Assembly (NCBI GenBank): GCA_022822905.1
Contig: JAJDYE010000017.1
Coordinates: 1-64,000 of the forward strand
Reading direction: 5' to 3'
From: Acidimicrobiia bacterium
Lineage (GTDB): Bacteria > Actinomycetota > Acidimicrobiia > Acidimicrobiales > Bin134
DNA: 64,000 nucleotides
Below, in pieces: positions 40,848 to 50,063 of the stretch (within the stretch, counting starts at the first letter, position 1; every line of letters begins with the position of its first letter). The notes under the pieces are model-generated. The model searched no databases and was not told where the DNA came from. It saw only the letters and a program-made list of their open reading frames with translations. The translations under genes and the position numbers were made by a program.

Positions 40848-42505
40848 TCGACCAGATCAGCAAGCTGTTTGCGCTGCTTGATGGCTGTCCCGTGGTCGAT
40901 GGGGACTTCGATCAACGTCGCCCCAGAGGCCTTCGTGATGGCCTGCACCAGGTCATCAGCCCGTCCGGTCCGGTGGTAGTTGACGCCCAGCCCCTCGGCC
41001 AGTTTGCCGAAACCGACTCCATGAGGCGTGTGGAACAGTTCACCAAAGTGGATGTCGGACCTGCCCTCTGCCACCGGCAGCAGCGAGAAGATGCCACCGC
41101 CGTCGTTGTTGGGCACCACAACGGTGAGGTCGGCATCCGACAAGGATGTGGCCAACAACCCGCCGATGTCGTGCAGCAGCGCTACATCGCCGACCAATGC
41201 GACCACCGGCTGGCCCAGCGCTAGGGAAGCCCCGAGGGCCGATGACACGACGCCGTCGATGCCATTGGCTCCTCGATTGACCAGCACCCGGCGGGGTAGA
41301 GCATCAGGAGGCCAGAAAGAGGTGACATCCCGAACCGGCATGCTGCTCGACGCGTAAACCGCCACCTCCGATGGGAGGGCTCGCAGCAGGGTGGCGGCCA
41401 GCAGCGGCTCCAGTAGGTCATCAGACCCCAAGACCGCCTCTGTCCGGTCCCAGGCGTCAGCGGCGGCTTCGATCCAGTCCACCGCCCAGGCGTCTTCGGC
41501 GGAGGTCATCTGACCGGCAGCCGCACCCAGCAAGACCGCCGGGTCGGAAGCCAACGCAGCCGTCCAACCGAGCGACGGGTCTTCCCATCGGCGGCGCGGG
41601 TCCATCAGCAGTCGGTCGGATGCTGGGCAAGTATCCACAAAATCGATAACTGCCCGATTGCTGGGAGGTCCGCCGATGCGGACCAGCACGTCGGGGGCCA
41701 GATCAGCGCGGCCCAATACCCCCTCGGCTCCATCCAAGACCAGCGACCCTCGACCTCGGAGCTGGGATCCGGCGTCGGCCACCACTGGCCACCCCGCCGC
41801 TTCGGCGAAGCCGACGATGGCCGCGGCACCGGCATCGTCCACATCCAGCGCTCCGGCCACGATCAGCCCCCGACGGCCGGCCATCCCTCGCAGAGCCTCT
41901 ATGTCGGTTTCAACAAGTGGCCGAACGGGTACCGGTGGCCGACCAACCGTTGAATTGAACTCGGGAACCGGGCCTTGGGGCTCCAGCGGCTTGCGGAACG
42001 GCCAATTCAGGTGCACCGGACCCGGATCCGGCCCGGCCCCGGCTGCGGTGGCCGCCCGCACTGCCAGTCGGGTGAAATAGCCGGGATCGTCGAAGTCGCA
42101 CGGGGTCTCGGCGTACCAGCGGACGTGGTCGCCGTACAGCTTCACCTGGTCGATGGTCTGGCCCGCTCCGGCGTCACGTAACTCGGGCGGACGGTCCGCG
42201 GTGCATACCACCAGTGGCACCCCGCTGTGGTGGGCCTCCACCACCGCCGGCAGATAGTTGGCCGCCGCGGTGCCCGACGTGCACACCAGCGCCACCGGAC
42301 GACCCGACGCCTTGGCCATGCCCAGGGCACAGAATCCGGCCACCCGCTCGTCGAGCTGCACGGTGACCCGCAGCCGCTCCTGGTTGCGAGCCGACACCGC
42401 CAAAGAAGTGGACCGGGACCCGGGCGACACCACCACATCGGTCATCCCACAGGCCGCAAGCTCGGCCCAAAACCGCCCGGTGGCCTGATAGGCGAGGTCG
42501 GTCAT
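40844..42505 (-). CDS. menD: SEPHCHC synthase MenD
   Basis: The 553-aa thiamin-diphosphate enzyme joins isochorismate and 2-oxoglutarate. The N-terminal PGSRSTSLAVSAR and the glutamate in QLDERVAGFCALGMAKASGRP are MenD signatures. The ThDP/Mg motif runs from GDVALLHDIGGL to VPNNDGGGIFSLLP. The start at MTDLAYQATGRFW (ATG 42505) overlaps the menF stop by four bases. The longer in-frame extension to 42697 is inside menF and rejected. Confidence 0.95.
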   Translation of the reverse strand: MTDLAYQATGRFWAELAACGMTDVVVSPGSRSTSLAVSARNQERLRVTVQLDERVAGFCALGMAKASGRPVALVCTSGTAAANYLPAVVEAHHSGVPLVVCTADRPPELRDAGAGQTIDQVKLYGDHVRWYAETPCDFDDPGYFTRLAVRAATAAGAGPDPGPVHLNWPFRKPLEPQGPVPEFNSTVGRPPVPVRPLVETDIEALRGMAGRRGLIVAGALDVDDAGAAAIVGFAEAAGWPVVADAGSQLRGRGSLVLDGAEGVLGRADLAPDVLVRIGGPPSNRAVIDFVDTCPASDRLLMDPRRRWEDPSLGWTAALASDPAVLLGAAAGQMTSAEDAWAVDWIEAAADAWDRTEAVLGSDDLLEPLLAATLLRALPSEVAVYASSSMPVRDVTSFWPPDALPRRVLVNRGANGIDGVVSSALGASLALGQPVVALVGDVALLHDIGGLLATSLSDADLTVVVPNNDGGGIFSLLPVAEGRSDIHFGELFHTPHGVGFGKLAEGLGVNYHRTGRADDLVQAITKASGATLIEVPIDHGTAIKQRKQLADLVE

Positions 42506-43626
42506 GTGACCACATCCAAAATCGCAGCCAACTTGATGTCGGTCTCTACCAGTTCCTGCTCGGGGTCGGACCCGGCCACGATGCCCGCCCCTGCACAAAG
42601 GCGCATCCCGCTGGGGCCTATCAACGCCGATCGCAAGGCCACATAGAACGAGCCGCACCCTCGGTGGTCGATCCACCCCACCGGACCGGCGTACCATCCT
42701 CGGTCAAGCCCCTCATGCTCGGCGATCCACTGCTGGGCGAACGTTGTCGGCGTGCCCCCCACCGCCGGTGTGGGGTGGAGGGCGCCCGCCAGCCGCAGCG
42801 CCATGCCGGGCTCAGGGGCGATCCGCCCGCTGACCGTGGTGGCCAGGTGGTGAATGCCAGGCAGAGTCCGAACTTCGGTATCGCCGGTTGGGTCTAGCGC
42901 CACTCCGGCTAGGGCTAGGCGGGTGCGGAGGTATTCCACCACATAGTGGTGCTCGGCCTGCTCCTTGGGATCGGCGGCCAACCGCTCGGCGATTGCGGCG
43001 TCGTCGGCTGGTGTGGCCCCTCGAGGAGCGGTGCCTGCCACTGCGTAGGTGGTGACCACATCGCCGTTGAGTTCCGCCAGAACCTCGGGGCTGGCGCCCA
43101 CAAAGCACGACGTCCCCCGGCCGAAGCCGAACACCGCACACGACTCGAAACGGCTCGACAGCCGAGCCAGCACCACCGCGGGGTCGATGATGCCCACCGC
43201 CTCCACCTCTCGGGCCACCACCACCTTGGCCAGCTCCCCGGCATCGATGGCGTCGGCAGCCTGCTTCACCGCATCCCGATAGGTGGCCCGAGTTCCATCT
43301 TCAACCTGCAGGGCGTTGCCGTCGTCTGTGCGGCCTGCCCCTTGTGCCGACCCCCGAACAACCCGCTCCGGTACCACCAACCGCCCGCTCGGGTATCCGT
43401 CCCATGCCCCTGTTCCCGACCGATCGGCAAAACCGAAGCCAGCAAAGGCGACCTCCCCCTCGGCCAGCAGCTCAGCAGCGGCCGCCGCGGCGGCCTCAAA
43501 CCGCCAACGACCATCTACCTCAACAGCCCGCGCCGCTCCCAACCCGGCTATGGCGTCGGCGCCCGGCGCCCCCCAATACACCCGGTCGTCGCCGGACCAC
43601 GAGGCGAATTCCTCAAGAGGGGTCAT
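42502..43626 (-). CDS. menF: Isochorismate synthase MenF
   Basis: The 374-aa chorismate-binding enzyme converts chorismate to isochorismate, the entry step of menaquinone synthesis. It has KVVVAREVEA (a conserved Lys), FGFGRGTSCFVGASPEVL, TYAVAGTAPRG, HYVVEYLRTRL, and the C-terminal HPTPAVGGTP...YAGPVGWID block. Location directly before menD argues against a siderophore or salicylate role. Its ATG overlaps the HTH gene stop by four bases. Confidence 0.93.
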   Translation of the reverse strand: MTPLEEFASWSGDDRVYWGAPGADAIAGLGAARAVEVDGRWRFEAAAAAAAELLAEGEVAFAGFGFADRSGTGAWDGYPSGRLVVPERVVRGSAQGAGRTDDGNALQVEDGTRATYRDAVKQAADAIDAGELAKVVVAREVEAVGIIDPAVVLARLSSRFESCAVFGFGRGTSCFVGASPEVLAELNGDVVTTYAVAGTAPRGATPADDAAIAERLAADPKEQAEHHYVVEYLRTRLALAGVALDPTGDTEVRTLPGIHHLATTVSGRIAPEPGMALRLAGALHPTPAVGGTPTTFAQQWIAEHEGLDRGWYAGPVGWIDHRGCGSFYVALRSALIGPSGMRLCAGAGIVAGSDPEQELVETDIKLAAILDVVT

Positions 43627-44045
43627 TTCACCCGCTCCGCCAACCGGACTGCCGCTCTGCTGAGCAGGGTGCGGCGGAAGTGCTCGCCCACCAGGGCCAC
43701 CACCTGGGGCACTAGCGCCTCCACCAACGGAGTCAGATTCTCCAGATCCTTGCTGGTCAATTCGTTGGTGCCCATGGCATCCAAGAACAGGTCCACCGCC
43801 TCATCCACCACCGCCTCCACGTTGCGGGCGTGGCGAACCGCCAGCGCGGCCAAGTCGGGAACGCTCACCCCGACGGCAACGAGGGCGGCACCGGCTTCCA
43901 GCATCGTGACCGCATCCTCTTTGAACCGACCGTGGTGGTCGGGGATCAACAGCCCGGCATCGATGGCCAAGTCCACTTGCTCCGCGGCCAAGCCCGATGC
44001 TTCGATCAACTCAGCCCGGCTGAGCCCCTCAGGTTCCACCCCCAA
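43623..44045 (-). CDS. MerR-like HTH protein inside the menaquinone operon
   Basis: The 140-aa product has LSRAELIEASGLAAEQVDLAIDAGLLIPDHHGRFKEDAVTMLEAGAALVAVGVSVPDLAALAVRH. This is a MerR-type winged-helix arrangement: HTH, then a wing with 'GLl', then a long helix. Residues 85-140 are helical. The effector-binding Cys of metal-sensing MerR proteins is not present. It overlaps the upstream ligase by 17 bp and menF by 4 bp, so it is made together with both. It may sense a quinone or acyl-CoA intermediate; that is inference. Confidence 0.7.
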   Translation of the reverse strand: MGVEPEGLSRAELIEASGLAAEQVDLAIDAGLLIPDHHGRFKEDAVTMLEAGAALVAVGVSVPDLAALAVRHARNVEAVVDEAVDLFLDAMGTNELTSKDLENLTPLVEALVPQVVALVGEHFRRTLLSRAAVRLAERVK

Positions 44046-45717
44046 AGCGTAAACGCGTCTCGCCTTCAGTCCCCATTAGGGCCGCGGCCCGAGCCCGCAG
44101 TTCGTGGCGATCAGGCCGACCGGAATCCAGCAGCGGCCAGTCCTTCTCTTCCACCACGAAGAACCGCTTGGGGATCTTGAAGTTGGCGATCTGGCCTCGA
44201 CACGCTTCCATTAGGTCGTCGGAGGTCTCTTCGGCTCCGTCGTGCAACTCCACGAATGCCACCACCGCCTCGCCCCACAGCGGATCGGGCACCCCTACCA
44301 CGATGGCGAACTTCACCGCCTCCAGATTGTCCTCGCAGAAGATCTCCACCTCGCGCTCCGACACGTTCTCCCCGCCGGTCTTGATCATCAGCTTGTAGCG
44401 GCCTCGGAAGTACAGGTTTCCAGCCTCGTCCATGAAGCCGTAGTCACCGGAGTGGAAGAACCCCTCGTCGTCGAAGGCCTCAGCCGTGGCCTCGGGCATC
44501 CCCACATACTCGATGAACGTGCCCCAACCCCGAAAGCAGATCTCTCCGGGCTCTTCAGGGGCACAGCGCTGGCCGGTCTCGGGGTCTTTGATCACGAACT
44601 CCATGCCCGGCATGGGCCGGCCATTGGCGTCGTAGCGCACCTTGGGATCGGTCTCGCACCGGGGAGTGATCGACCCCAGCCCGCCCGACTCGGTAGAGCC
44701 GTACACCTGGGCCACCGTCTCCCAGTTCCAATCGGGCAACACGCTGCGCAGAAAGCTGCCGGTGGCCCCCACGTTGCACTTGCGCACCGAACTGCGGTCC
44801 ACCGTGCGGTACTCGGGGGCGTTGCGCATCATGGTGAGCTTGGTGTCGAACGCCCCCATCACGGTGATCTTCGACCGCTCCATCTCCTTGAGCACCTTGC
44901 CGGTCTCGTACACCCCCACCAGACACGAGGTCATGCCCACCAAATGGGGCATGGTCAGGTTCCACACGATGCCCCCGGTGTGGAACACGGGGTTGGAGGC
45001 CACGAACCGGTCTTCGGGCACCAACCCCAGAGCGTGCTGCAATCCGGTGGCCGCCCCCACCATGCCCCGGTGGGCGATCAGCGCCGGCTTGGGAGCGGCG
45101 GTAGAGCCCGAGGTGAAGATGATGTAGGCCAGGTCGTCCCCTCCCACTTCACTTGCCGGCTCCAGCTCGACACCTCCATCAGTGCCGTACACCCGATCTC
45201 GCTCCACCGACGGGGCCACCCACCCGTCGTCGTCCAACGGCAGCACCACCGTCTCGGCGATGGACCCGAACTCGGCCGCCACCGGTGACAGTCTCGCTGC
45301 CATGTCCACGTCGCGGAACCGGTCCACGGTAATCAGCAGCTCGGGCCGGGCCAGCGTGAACAGGTGCTCCAACTCGGCGGCCATATATGACGTGTTGATG
45401 GGCACCCCGATGGCGCCCAGTCGAGCCAGGGCGTAGTGCAGCACCGCCCAATCGGGATTGGGGTGGAACAGAAACGCCACCCGGCTGCCGTGGCCCACCC
45501 CCATCTCGGCCAAAGCAGCGGCGGACCGCAGCGACCGGCTGGCCAGATCCCGGTAACTGATGAGGACAGTCCCGGTGATGAAGGCATCGTTGTCGGGCAC
45601 CCGCTGGGCCGTGCGCCACAGCATCTCCCAGGTGGACAGCTGGGTATTGGCGATCAAGTCGGCGGCCAGCGCAGCGTCGTAGTCTGCCTGAGCGGTGGCC
45701 TCCATAGGTGTCGCCAT
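44029..45717 (-). CDS. Acyl-CoA ligase heading the menaquinone operon
   Basis: The 562-aa ANL ligase has the P-loop TSGSTAAPKPALIAH (the usual G before P replaced by A). It also has YGSTESGGLG at A5, SGDYGFMDEAGNLYFRGRYKLMIKTGGENVSEREVE at A7-A8, and a C-terminal Lys region (GRPDRHELR) that lacks the usual PK-TGK form. It resembles FadD-type fatty acid ligases more than MenE. Because it overlaps the operon, a MenE-like role (o-succinylbenzoate activation) was considered but is not supported by sequence. A second ATG at 45705 is possible. Confidence 0.85.
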   Translation of the reverse strand: MATPMEATAQADYDAALAADLIANTQLSTWEMLWRTAQRVPDNDAFITGTVLISYRDLASRSLRSAAALAEMGVGHGSRVAFLFHPNPDWAVLHYALARLGAIGVPINTSYMAAELEHLFTLARPELLITVDRFRDVDMAARLSPVAAEFGSIAETVVLPLDDDGWVAPSVERDRVYGTDGGVELEPASEVGGDDLAYIIFTSGSTAAPKPALIAHRGMVGAATGLQHALGLVPEDRFVASNPVFHTGGIVWNLTMPHLVGMTSCLVGVYETGKVLKEMERSKITVMGAFDTKLTMMRNAPEYRTVDRSSVRKCNVGATGSFLRSVLPDWNWETVAQVYGSTESGGLGSITPRCETDPKVRYDANGRPMPGMEFVIKDPETGQRCAPEEPGEICFRGWGTFIEYVGMPEATAEAFDDEGFFHSGDYGFMDEAGNLYFRGRYKLMIKTGGENVSEREVEIFCEDNLEAVKFAIVVGVPDPLWGEAVVAFVELHDGAEETSDDLMEACRGQIANFKIPKRFFVVEEKDWPLLDSGRPDRHELRARAAALMGTEGETRLRFGGGT

Positions 45718-45729
45718 CGGTGGGCACGT

Positions 45730-45735
45730 TATCCT
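45730..45735 (+). promoter_or_regulatory. -10 hexamer of LLM gene
   Basis: TATCCT lies 8 nt before the ATG at 45744, in the 26-bp divergent gap to the ligase. It supports the MHGGLRFGLF start and a leaderless message. Confidence 0.45.
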
Positions 45736-45743
45736 CTCGCCTC

Positions 45744-46919
45744 ATGCATGGAGGACTGCGGTTCGGCTTGTTCCAAGCACCGTTCCACGCCCATTGGAAG
45801 AATCCGACCCTGCAGCTCCAGCGGGACTTGGACTTGTGCGAGTGGCTCGACCACCTCGGTTTCGACGAGTACTGGTTCGGAGAGCACCACTCCGGCGGCT
45901 GGGAGATCATCACCTCTCCCGACCTGATGATCGCCGCGGCCTCCCAGCGGACCAGCCGAATCAAGCTGGGCACCGGCGTGGTGTCGGTTCCCTACCACAC
46001 CCCCTTCCAAGTGGCCGAGCGCATGGTGCTGCTCGACCACCTCACCAAGGGACGGGTGATGTTCGGAGTAGGTCCCGGCGCCCTGCCGTCGGACGCCTAC
46101 ATGATGGGCATGGACCCCAAAGAGACCCGGCCCCGAATGGAGCAGGCCCTAGAGGCCATCTGCCACCTGCTGCGCTCCGACGAGCCGCTCACCATGGAAA
46201 CCCACTGGTTCAAGCTCCGCGAGGCCCGCTTGCAGCTCTCTCCCTACTCCGACCCGCTGTTCGACATCTGCATGGCCACCACGGTGTCGCCCAACGGCCC
46301 CCGCAGTGCCGGGCAGTTCGGCGGCGCCGTGCTGTCGATGAGCGCCACCACTGACGCCGGTTTCGAGGCGCTGGGCACCCACTGGGACATCTGGAACATG
46401 AAGGCCCAAGAGCACGGCCACACCGCCGACCGGTCCAAGTGGCGCATCGTGGCACCGGTCCATATTGCCGAGACCACCGAGCAGGCCTTCAAAGACGTGG
46501 AGCACGGCATCGAGCCGTGGGTGCGCTACTTCCGGGAGGTGGTAGCCCTGCCCGGTGCCCCCGACACCGACGACCGGGATGAGTTCGTCCGAGCCATGGT
46601 GGACGGTGGCTTCGCGGTGATCGGCACCCCCGACGACGCGGCTGCTCTGGTCGACCGGCTGTGGGAGCAGTCGGGCGGGTTCGGCGCGCTGCTGGTGTTT
46701 GGCAACGACTGGGCCAACCCGCAAGCCACGAGACGCTCCTTCGAGCTGTTGATCGAGGAAGTGGCCCCCCGCTATCAGGGGTCGATCCGGCGGCGCACCA
46801 GCTCGCACGCTTGGACCGCGGCCAACCGGGAGGAATTCCTAGGCCGGGCCGCGGCGGCCGGCCAAGAAGCCCGGGAGCGCCACGAGGCCGAGATGGCCGC
46901 CAAGCAGGAGCAGCAGTAA
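45744..46919 (+). CDS. LLM-class flavin-dependent oxidoreductase
   Basis: The 391-aa product has the luciferase-like barrel: LDLCEWLDHLGFDEYWFGEHHSGGWE, then IKLGTGVVSVPYHTPFQVAERMVLLDHLTKGRVMFGVGPGALPSDA. The EHH and the RVMFGVGPG signatures are typical of the larger alkanal monooxygenase-like group, using FMN or F420. The most similar protein in this window is that at 52954, which has the AVEHHF variant. The start is ATG 45744; a longer frame from 45708 would run into the divergent ligase. It may oxidise an aldehyde or alkanoate; the substrate is not determinable. Confidence 0.88.
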   Translation: MHGGLRFGLFQAPFHAHWKNPTLQLQRDLDLCEWLDHLGFDEYWFGEHHSGGWEIITSPDLMIAAASQRTSRIKLGTGVVSVPYHTPFQVAERMVLLDHLTKGRVMFGVGPGALPSDAYMMGMDPKETRPRMEQALEAICHLLRSDEPLTMETHWFKLREARLQLSPYSDPLFDICMATTVSPNGPRSAGQFGGAVLSMSATTDAGFEALGTHWDIWNMKAQEHGHTADRSKWRIVAPVHIAETTEQAFKDVEHGIEPWVRYFREVVALPGAPDTDDRDEFVRAMVDGGFAVIGTPDDAAALVDRLWEQSGGFGALLVFGNDWANPQATRRSFELLIEEVAPRYQGSIRRRTSSHAWTAANREEFLGRAAAAGQEARERHEAEMAAKQEQQ

Positions 46920-46947
46920 GGCCGACACCGGGCCCGGGGCTGCCGAC

Positions 46948-47994
46948 CTAGAGGGCCTGCTCAATCCAGCTGGTGTCGCCCGACTCCCAGGCATCCAGGT
47001 GCTGGGCCAGGTTCCCGGTGTTCAGGGGAATCTGGGTGAATGCGGGCCACGAGCGCATCTTGCCCTCCACGGTCAGCGCCAGTCCCCGGGGCACCACCGC
47101 CGACTCCACGAAGATCCAGTAGATGATGCAGTAGTGGACCCATTTGGGGTCGGGCTCGGTACCGGTGGCCTCGGCGTACAGTGCAGCCAGCTCGTCCCAG
47201 GTGATCAGCATGCCCATCAGCTCGGGTTGGCGACGGCGGGACAGCGGGTGACAGAAGAAGCCCAAGTCCAGTAGCGGAGGCCCCACCGCAGCCCGCTCCC
47301 AGTCGAGCACCGCCACCAGCTCATCCCCTCGGAAGGCCAGATTGCCGATGCGGTAGTCACCGTGGCTGAGCACCGGTGGGGCATCGGGCATCTCGGCGGC
47401 GTGGTCGAGCAGGAACCGGGCGGCGTCTCGCAGGATGGGTAGGGGTGAGAACGTCGGGTACACGTCGCGCTCCACGTTGCCCATCCACCGGTTGATGAGC
47501 CCGGCCATCAACTCGGCGCCAGCGACCCCCGGAGGGCCGGTCACCAGTTCCGGCAGCCCGGCCGCCGCCCAGTCGAGGCAATGGAGCTTGCCCATGACGT
47601 CGATGATCTGCTCGGCGGTCCGGCGGCGGCCGGACTCGGTTTGCCAGACGGGCCAGTCGTCCAGCTGGGCGAGGTGGGGGAAGTCGGCGTCCACATGGGC
47701 CATGGCGAAGAACGGCTGCCCGATCAGCTCGGGGTCGTCGCACGCCCCCCGCAACTCGGGCACCGGGATGCCCGCCGAGGCGGCGGCTTGATGTACGGCT
47801 ACCTCTTTGTGCACGTCGTAGGGGTCGATGGTGCCGTAGGAGGGCGCCCGCTTGACAACCACCCGCTCGCCGTCGTCGAGGTCCACAGTGAACACGTCCC
47901 AGGAGAGCCCTCCGGTCCGAGCCTCCACCCCGAGCACCCCGCGGCCGAACCAGTCGGCCAGGGCGGCGGTTTGCTCGGGGGTGAGCGCGGTCAC
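46948..47994 (-). CDS. Phosphotransferase (APH/ACAD10-like kinase)
   Basis: The 348-aa protein-kinase-fold enzyme has RVVVKRAP (ATP Lys), catalytic VLSHGDYRIGN (HxDxxxxN) and metal-binding VLDWERAAVGPPLLDLGFF. Proteins of this subgroup are close to the N-terminal domain of ACAD10 and phosphorylate hydroxyacyl-CoAs before dehydration; that substrate is inferred from the family. The start is GTG 47994, overlapping the VOC gene stop (GTGA), so the two are coupled. Confidence 0.88.
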   Translation of the reverse strand: MTALTPEQTAALADWFGRGVLGVEARTGGLSWDVFTVDLDDGERVVVKRAPSYGTIDPYDVHKEVAVHQAAASAGIPVPELRGACDDPELIGQPFFAMAHVDADFPHLAQLDDWPVWQTESGRRRTAEQIIDVMGKLHCLDWAAAGLPELVTGPPGVAGAELMAGLINRWMGNVERDVYPTFSPLPILRDAARFLLDHAAEMPDAPPVLSHGDYRIGNLAFRGDELVAVLDWERAAVGPPLLDLGFFCHPLSRRRQPELMGMLITWDELAALYAEATGTEPDPKWVHYCIIYWIFVESAVVPRGLALTVEGKMRSWPAFTQIPLNTGNLAQHLDAWESGDTSWIEQAL

Positions 47995-48437
47995 TGGCGG
48001 GTGACGAATTCGATCAGAACGCCGTCGGGGTCACGCACTGCGAACGCCCGGATCGACGACCGGCCCACCTTCAGGGTCCCCGGCGGGCCGAGTATGTCGA
48101 CTCCGGCGGCCGATAGCCGCTCATAGAACCCGTCCACATCGTCCACCCCCACCGCGATGCGGGGGATGCCGATGCTCTTCCAGGTGAGCGGTCGCCCCGG
48201 ATCGGGAGTGGTCCACTCCAGCAGGTCGATGTAGGGCCCGCGCAGGTTGTCGCCGAAGGCCAAGAAGGCAGCCCGGTGGCCGGTGTCGCCGGTCTCCCCT
48301 TGGCTCTCCATGAACTCGCTGCGGTCCTTGGCCGACTCGTCCACCACCACCCCGCCCAACAGGTCCCGATAGAACTCCAGAGAGCGGTCGAGATCGCTCA
48401 CGCAGATGTTGACGTGGATGAGGTGGTCCATGCGCAT
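47991..48437 (-). CDS. VOC-superfamily (glyoxalase-like) protein
   Basis: The 148-aa product has two beta-alpha-beta-beta-beta modules: MDHLIHVNICVSDLDRSLEFYRDLLGG and IPRIAVGVDDVDGFYERLSAAGVDI, ending in the metal-ligand strand DPDGVLIEFV with Glu. His (HLIHVN) and Glu ligands are kept, so it should bind a divalent metal. Members include glyoxalase I, methylmalonyl-CoA epimerase and ring-cleaving dioxygenases; the specific reaction is not clear. Coupled to the kinase downstream. Confidence 0.85.
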   Translation of the reverse strand: MRMDHLIHVNICVSDLDRSLEFYRDLLGGVVVDESAKDRSEFMESQGETGDTGHRAAFLAFGDNLRGPYIDLLEWTTPDPGRPLTWKSIGIPRIAVGVDDVDGFYERLSAAGVDILGPPGTLKVGRSSIRAFAVRDPDGVLIEFVTRQ

Positions 48438-48483
48438 GACCCCACAGGGTAACGGCTCTGGTCATTGCCGCTTCGAGGTGGGT

Positions 48484-48489
48484 TATCGT
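48484..48489 (+). promoter_or_regulatory. -10 hexamer of acyl-CoA ligase gene
   Basis: TATCGT lies 9 nt before the ATG at 48499 in the divergent gap to the VOC gene, consistent with a leaderless message and with the chosen start. Confidence 0.4.
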
Positions 48490-48498
48490 CGGAGCGCT

Positions 48499-50055
48499 AT
48501 GAGCTTCGCCTCGCTCCTGCTGGAGCCCGAACTGGCAGCAGGACCCGACACTCCTGGTGTGATCGTCGCCCGCCCCGAAGGAGACGAGATCACCAGCTAT
48601 TTCGACCTGGTGGACGCGGCCCAGCGGATGGCCGCCACCCTGGGCGACGCCGGAGTGGAACCTCGCACCCCGGTGGCCTGTTTGCTGCCGCCCAGCGCCG
48701 ATGTGGTGGCCGCCTTCTTCGGCACTTGGGCAGCCGACGGGGTGTATGTGCCGGTGAACCCCCGACTGTCCGATAGCGAGATCGCCTACATCCTCGACGA
48801 CGTGAACCCTGCCGCGGTGATCGGCTCGCCCGACCAGCTCGCCCGGGTAACGGCCCCAATCACCTGCATCGCGGCCGACGGCAAGCTGGGTTGGTCAGTG
48901 GCCCAACGCCGGGACACCGGATCGGCCTCCCACGATCCAGGCATCGCCATTGTGTCGTTCACCTCGGGCACCACCGGTCGGCCCAAGCCAATCGAACTTC
49001 AGTCCAGCGCGGTGATCCGGCTCATGGACACCATCATCACCACAGTGCGCAAGGGCAGGGAGCTCACTGAGCGCCCGGAGATGCCCCACGTCATCCCGGT
49101 GTCCACTTCGCTGTGGGCCGGCATCTACAACGTGATCTTCGCGGTGCGCACCGGCAGCCCTGCGCTGCTCATGCCCCGGTTCGACGCCCTGGAGTACGCC
49201 CGGGTGGTGGGCCAATACCAGATCGCCTCCACGGTGATTCCCCCGGCCGCCATCACCATGCTGAACGACGAGCCCGGCATCGAGAGCCTCGATCCGCTGA
49301 AAATCGTCCGCTCCATTACCGCTCCGCTGTCGCCGTTGCAGGCCCGCCGCTTCTACCAGCGGTTCGGGGTCATGGTGCTCAACGGGTACGGCCAGACCGA
49401 GGTCGGCGGGGAAATCGTCGGCTGGACCGCCCGAGACTTCCGGGAGCACCCCGAGAAGCTAGGGGCCGTGGGGCGGCCCTACCAGGGGGTTGAGATTCAG
49501 TTTTCAAGGAGCGATGCCGACGTCTCTGACACCGAGACCGACGACACCAGCCACCGTATCGACGACAGTGACAACGAGAGCCGGGAGCAATCCGGCGTGC
49601 TGTGGGTGCGCACGGCCTACACCGCGTCCTTGGACCCGGAAGGGCGGCTTGGCGACCGGCTCGACGGCGAAGGTTTTTTCCGCACCGGCGACATCGCCCG
49701 CCTCGACGAAGACGGATTCCTGTGGATCGAGGGTAGGGAGTCGGACATGATCAACCGAGGCGGGCTGAAGGTGTTCCCGGCCGAGGTGGAGGAGGTGCTG
49801 TTGCTATCGGAGTCGGTGTCCGACGTCGCCGTGGTGGGAGTGCCCGACCACCGGTTGGGCGAGGTGCCCTATGCCTTCGTGGTACCTGTTGATGCCGGCA
49901 CCGCCCCCGACCCCGGCGACCTGGAGGAGCTGTGCCGCCAGCACTTGGCCCCCTACAAGGTGCCGGTGGCCTTCGAGACCCTCGAGACATTGCCCCGAAG
50001 CGAGGTGGGCAAGGTGCTGCGCCGAGTGCTGGTCGACCGGGCCACCGCTACCTGA
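48499..50055 (+). CDS. AMP-dependent acyl-CoA ligase
   Basis: The 518-aa ANL enzyme starts at MSFASLLLEPEL. The P-loop is SFTSGTTGRPKPIEL, A5 is NGYGQTEVGGE, A7-A8 is RTGDIARLDEDGFLWIEGRESDMINRGGLKVFPAEVEE, and the C-terminal catalytic Lys is in LPRSEVGKVLRR. An unusual acidic, Ser-rich insert (SDADVSDTETDDTSHRIDDS) sits near residues 335-360, between A5 and A7. First gene of a plus-strand operon with the acyl-CoA dehydrogenase 8 bp downstream, so it probably supplies that enzyme with acyl-CoA. Confidence 0.9.
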   Translation: MSFASLLLEPELAAGPDTPGVIVARPEGDEITSYFDLVDAAQRMAATLGDAGVEPRTPVACLLPPSADVVAAFFGTWAADGVYVPVNPRLSDSEIAYILDDVNPAAVIGSPDQLARVTAPITCIAADGKLGWSVAQRRDTGSASHDPGIAIVSFTSGTTGRPKPIELQSSAVIRLMDTIITTVRKGRELTERPEMPHVIPVSTSLWAGIYNVIFAVRTGSPALLMPRFDALEYARVVGQYQIASTVIPPAAITMLNDEPGIESLDPLKIVRSITAPLSPLQARRFYQRFGVMVLNGYGQTEVGGEIVGWTARDFREHPEKLGAVGRPYQGVEIQFSRSDADVSDTETDDTSHRIDDSDNESREQSGVLWVRTAYTASLDPEGRLGDRLDGEGFFRTGDIARLDEDGFLWIEGRESDMINRGGLKVFPAEVEEVLLLSESVSDVAVVGVPDHRLGEVPYAFVVPVDAGTAPDPGDLEELCRQHLAPYKVPVAFETLETLPRSEVGKVLRRVLVDRATAT

Positions 50056-50063
50056 GCCAACCA

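Noticed and set aside
44029-45717. Leading ligase of the menaquinone operon as MenE
   Set aside because: Length and motifs are those of FadD-type ligases; position alone is not enough.
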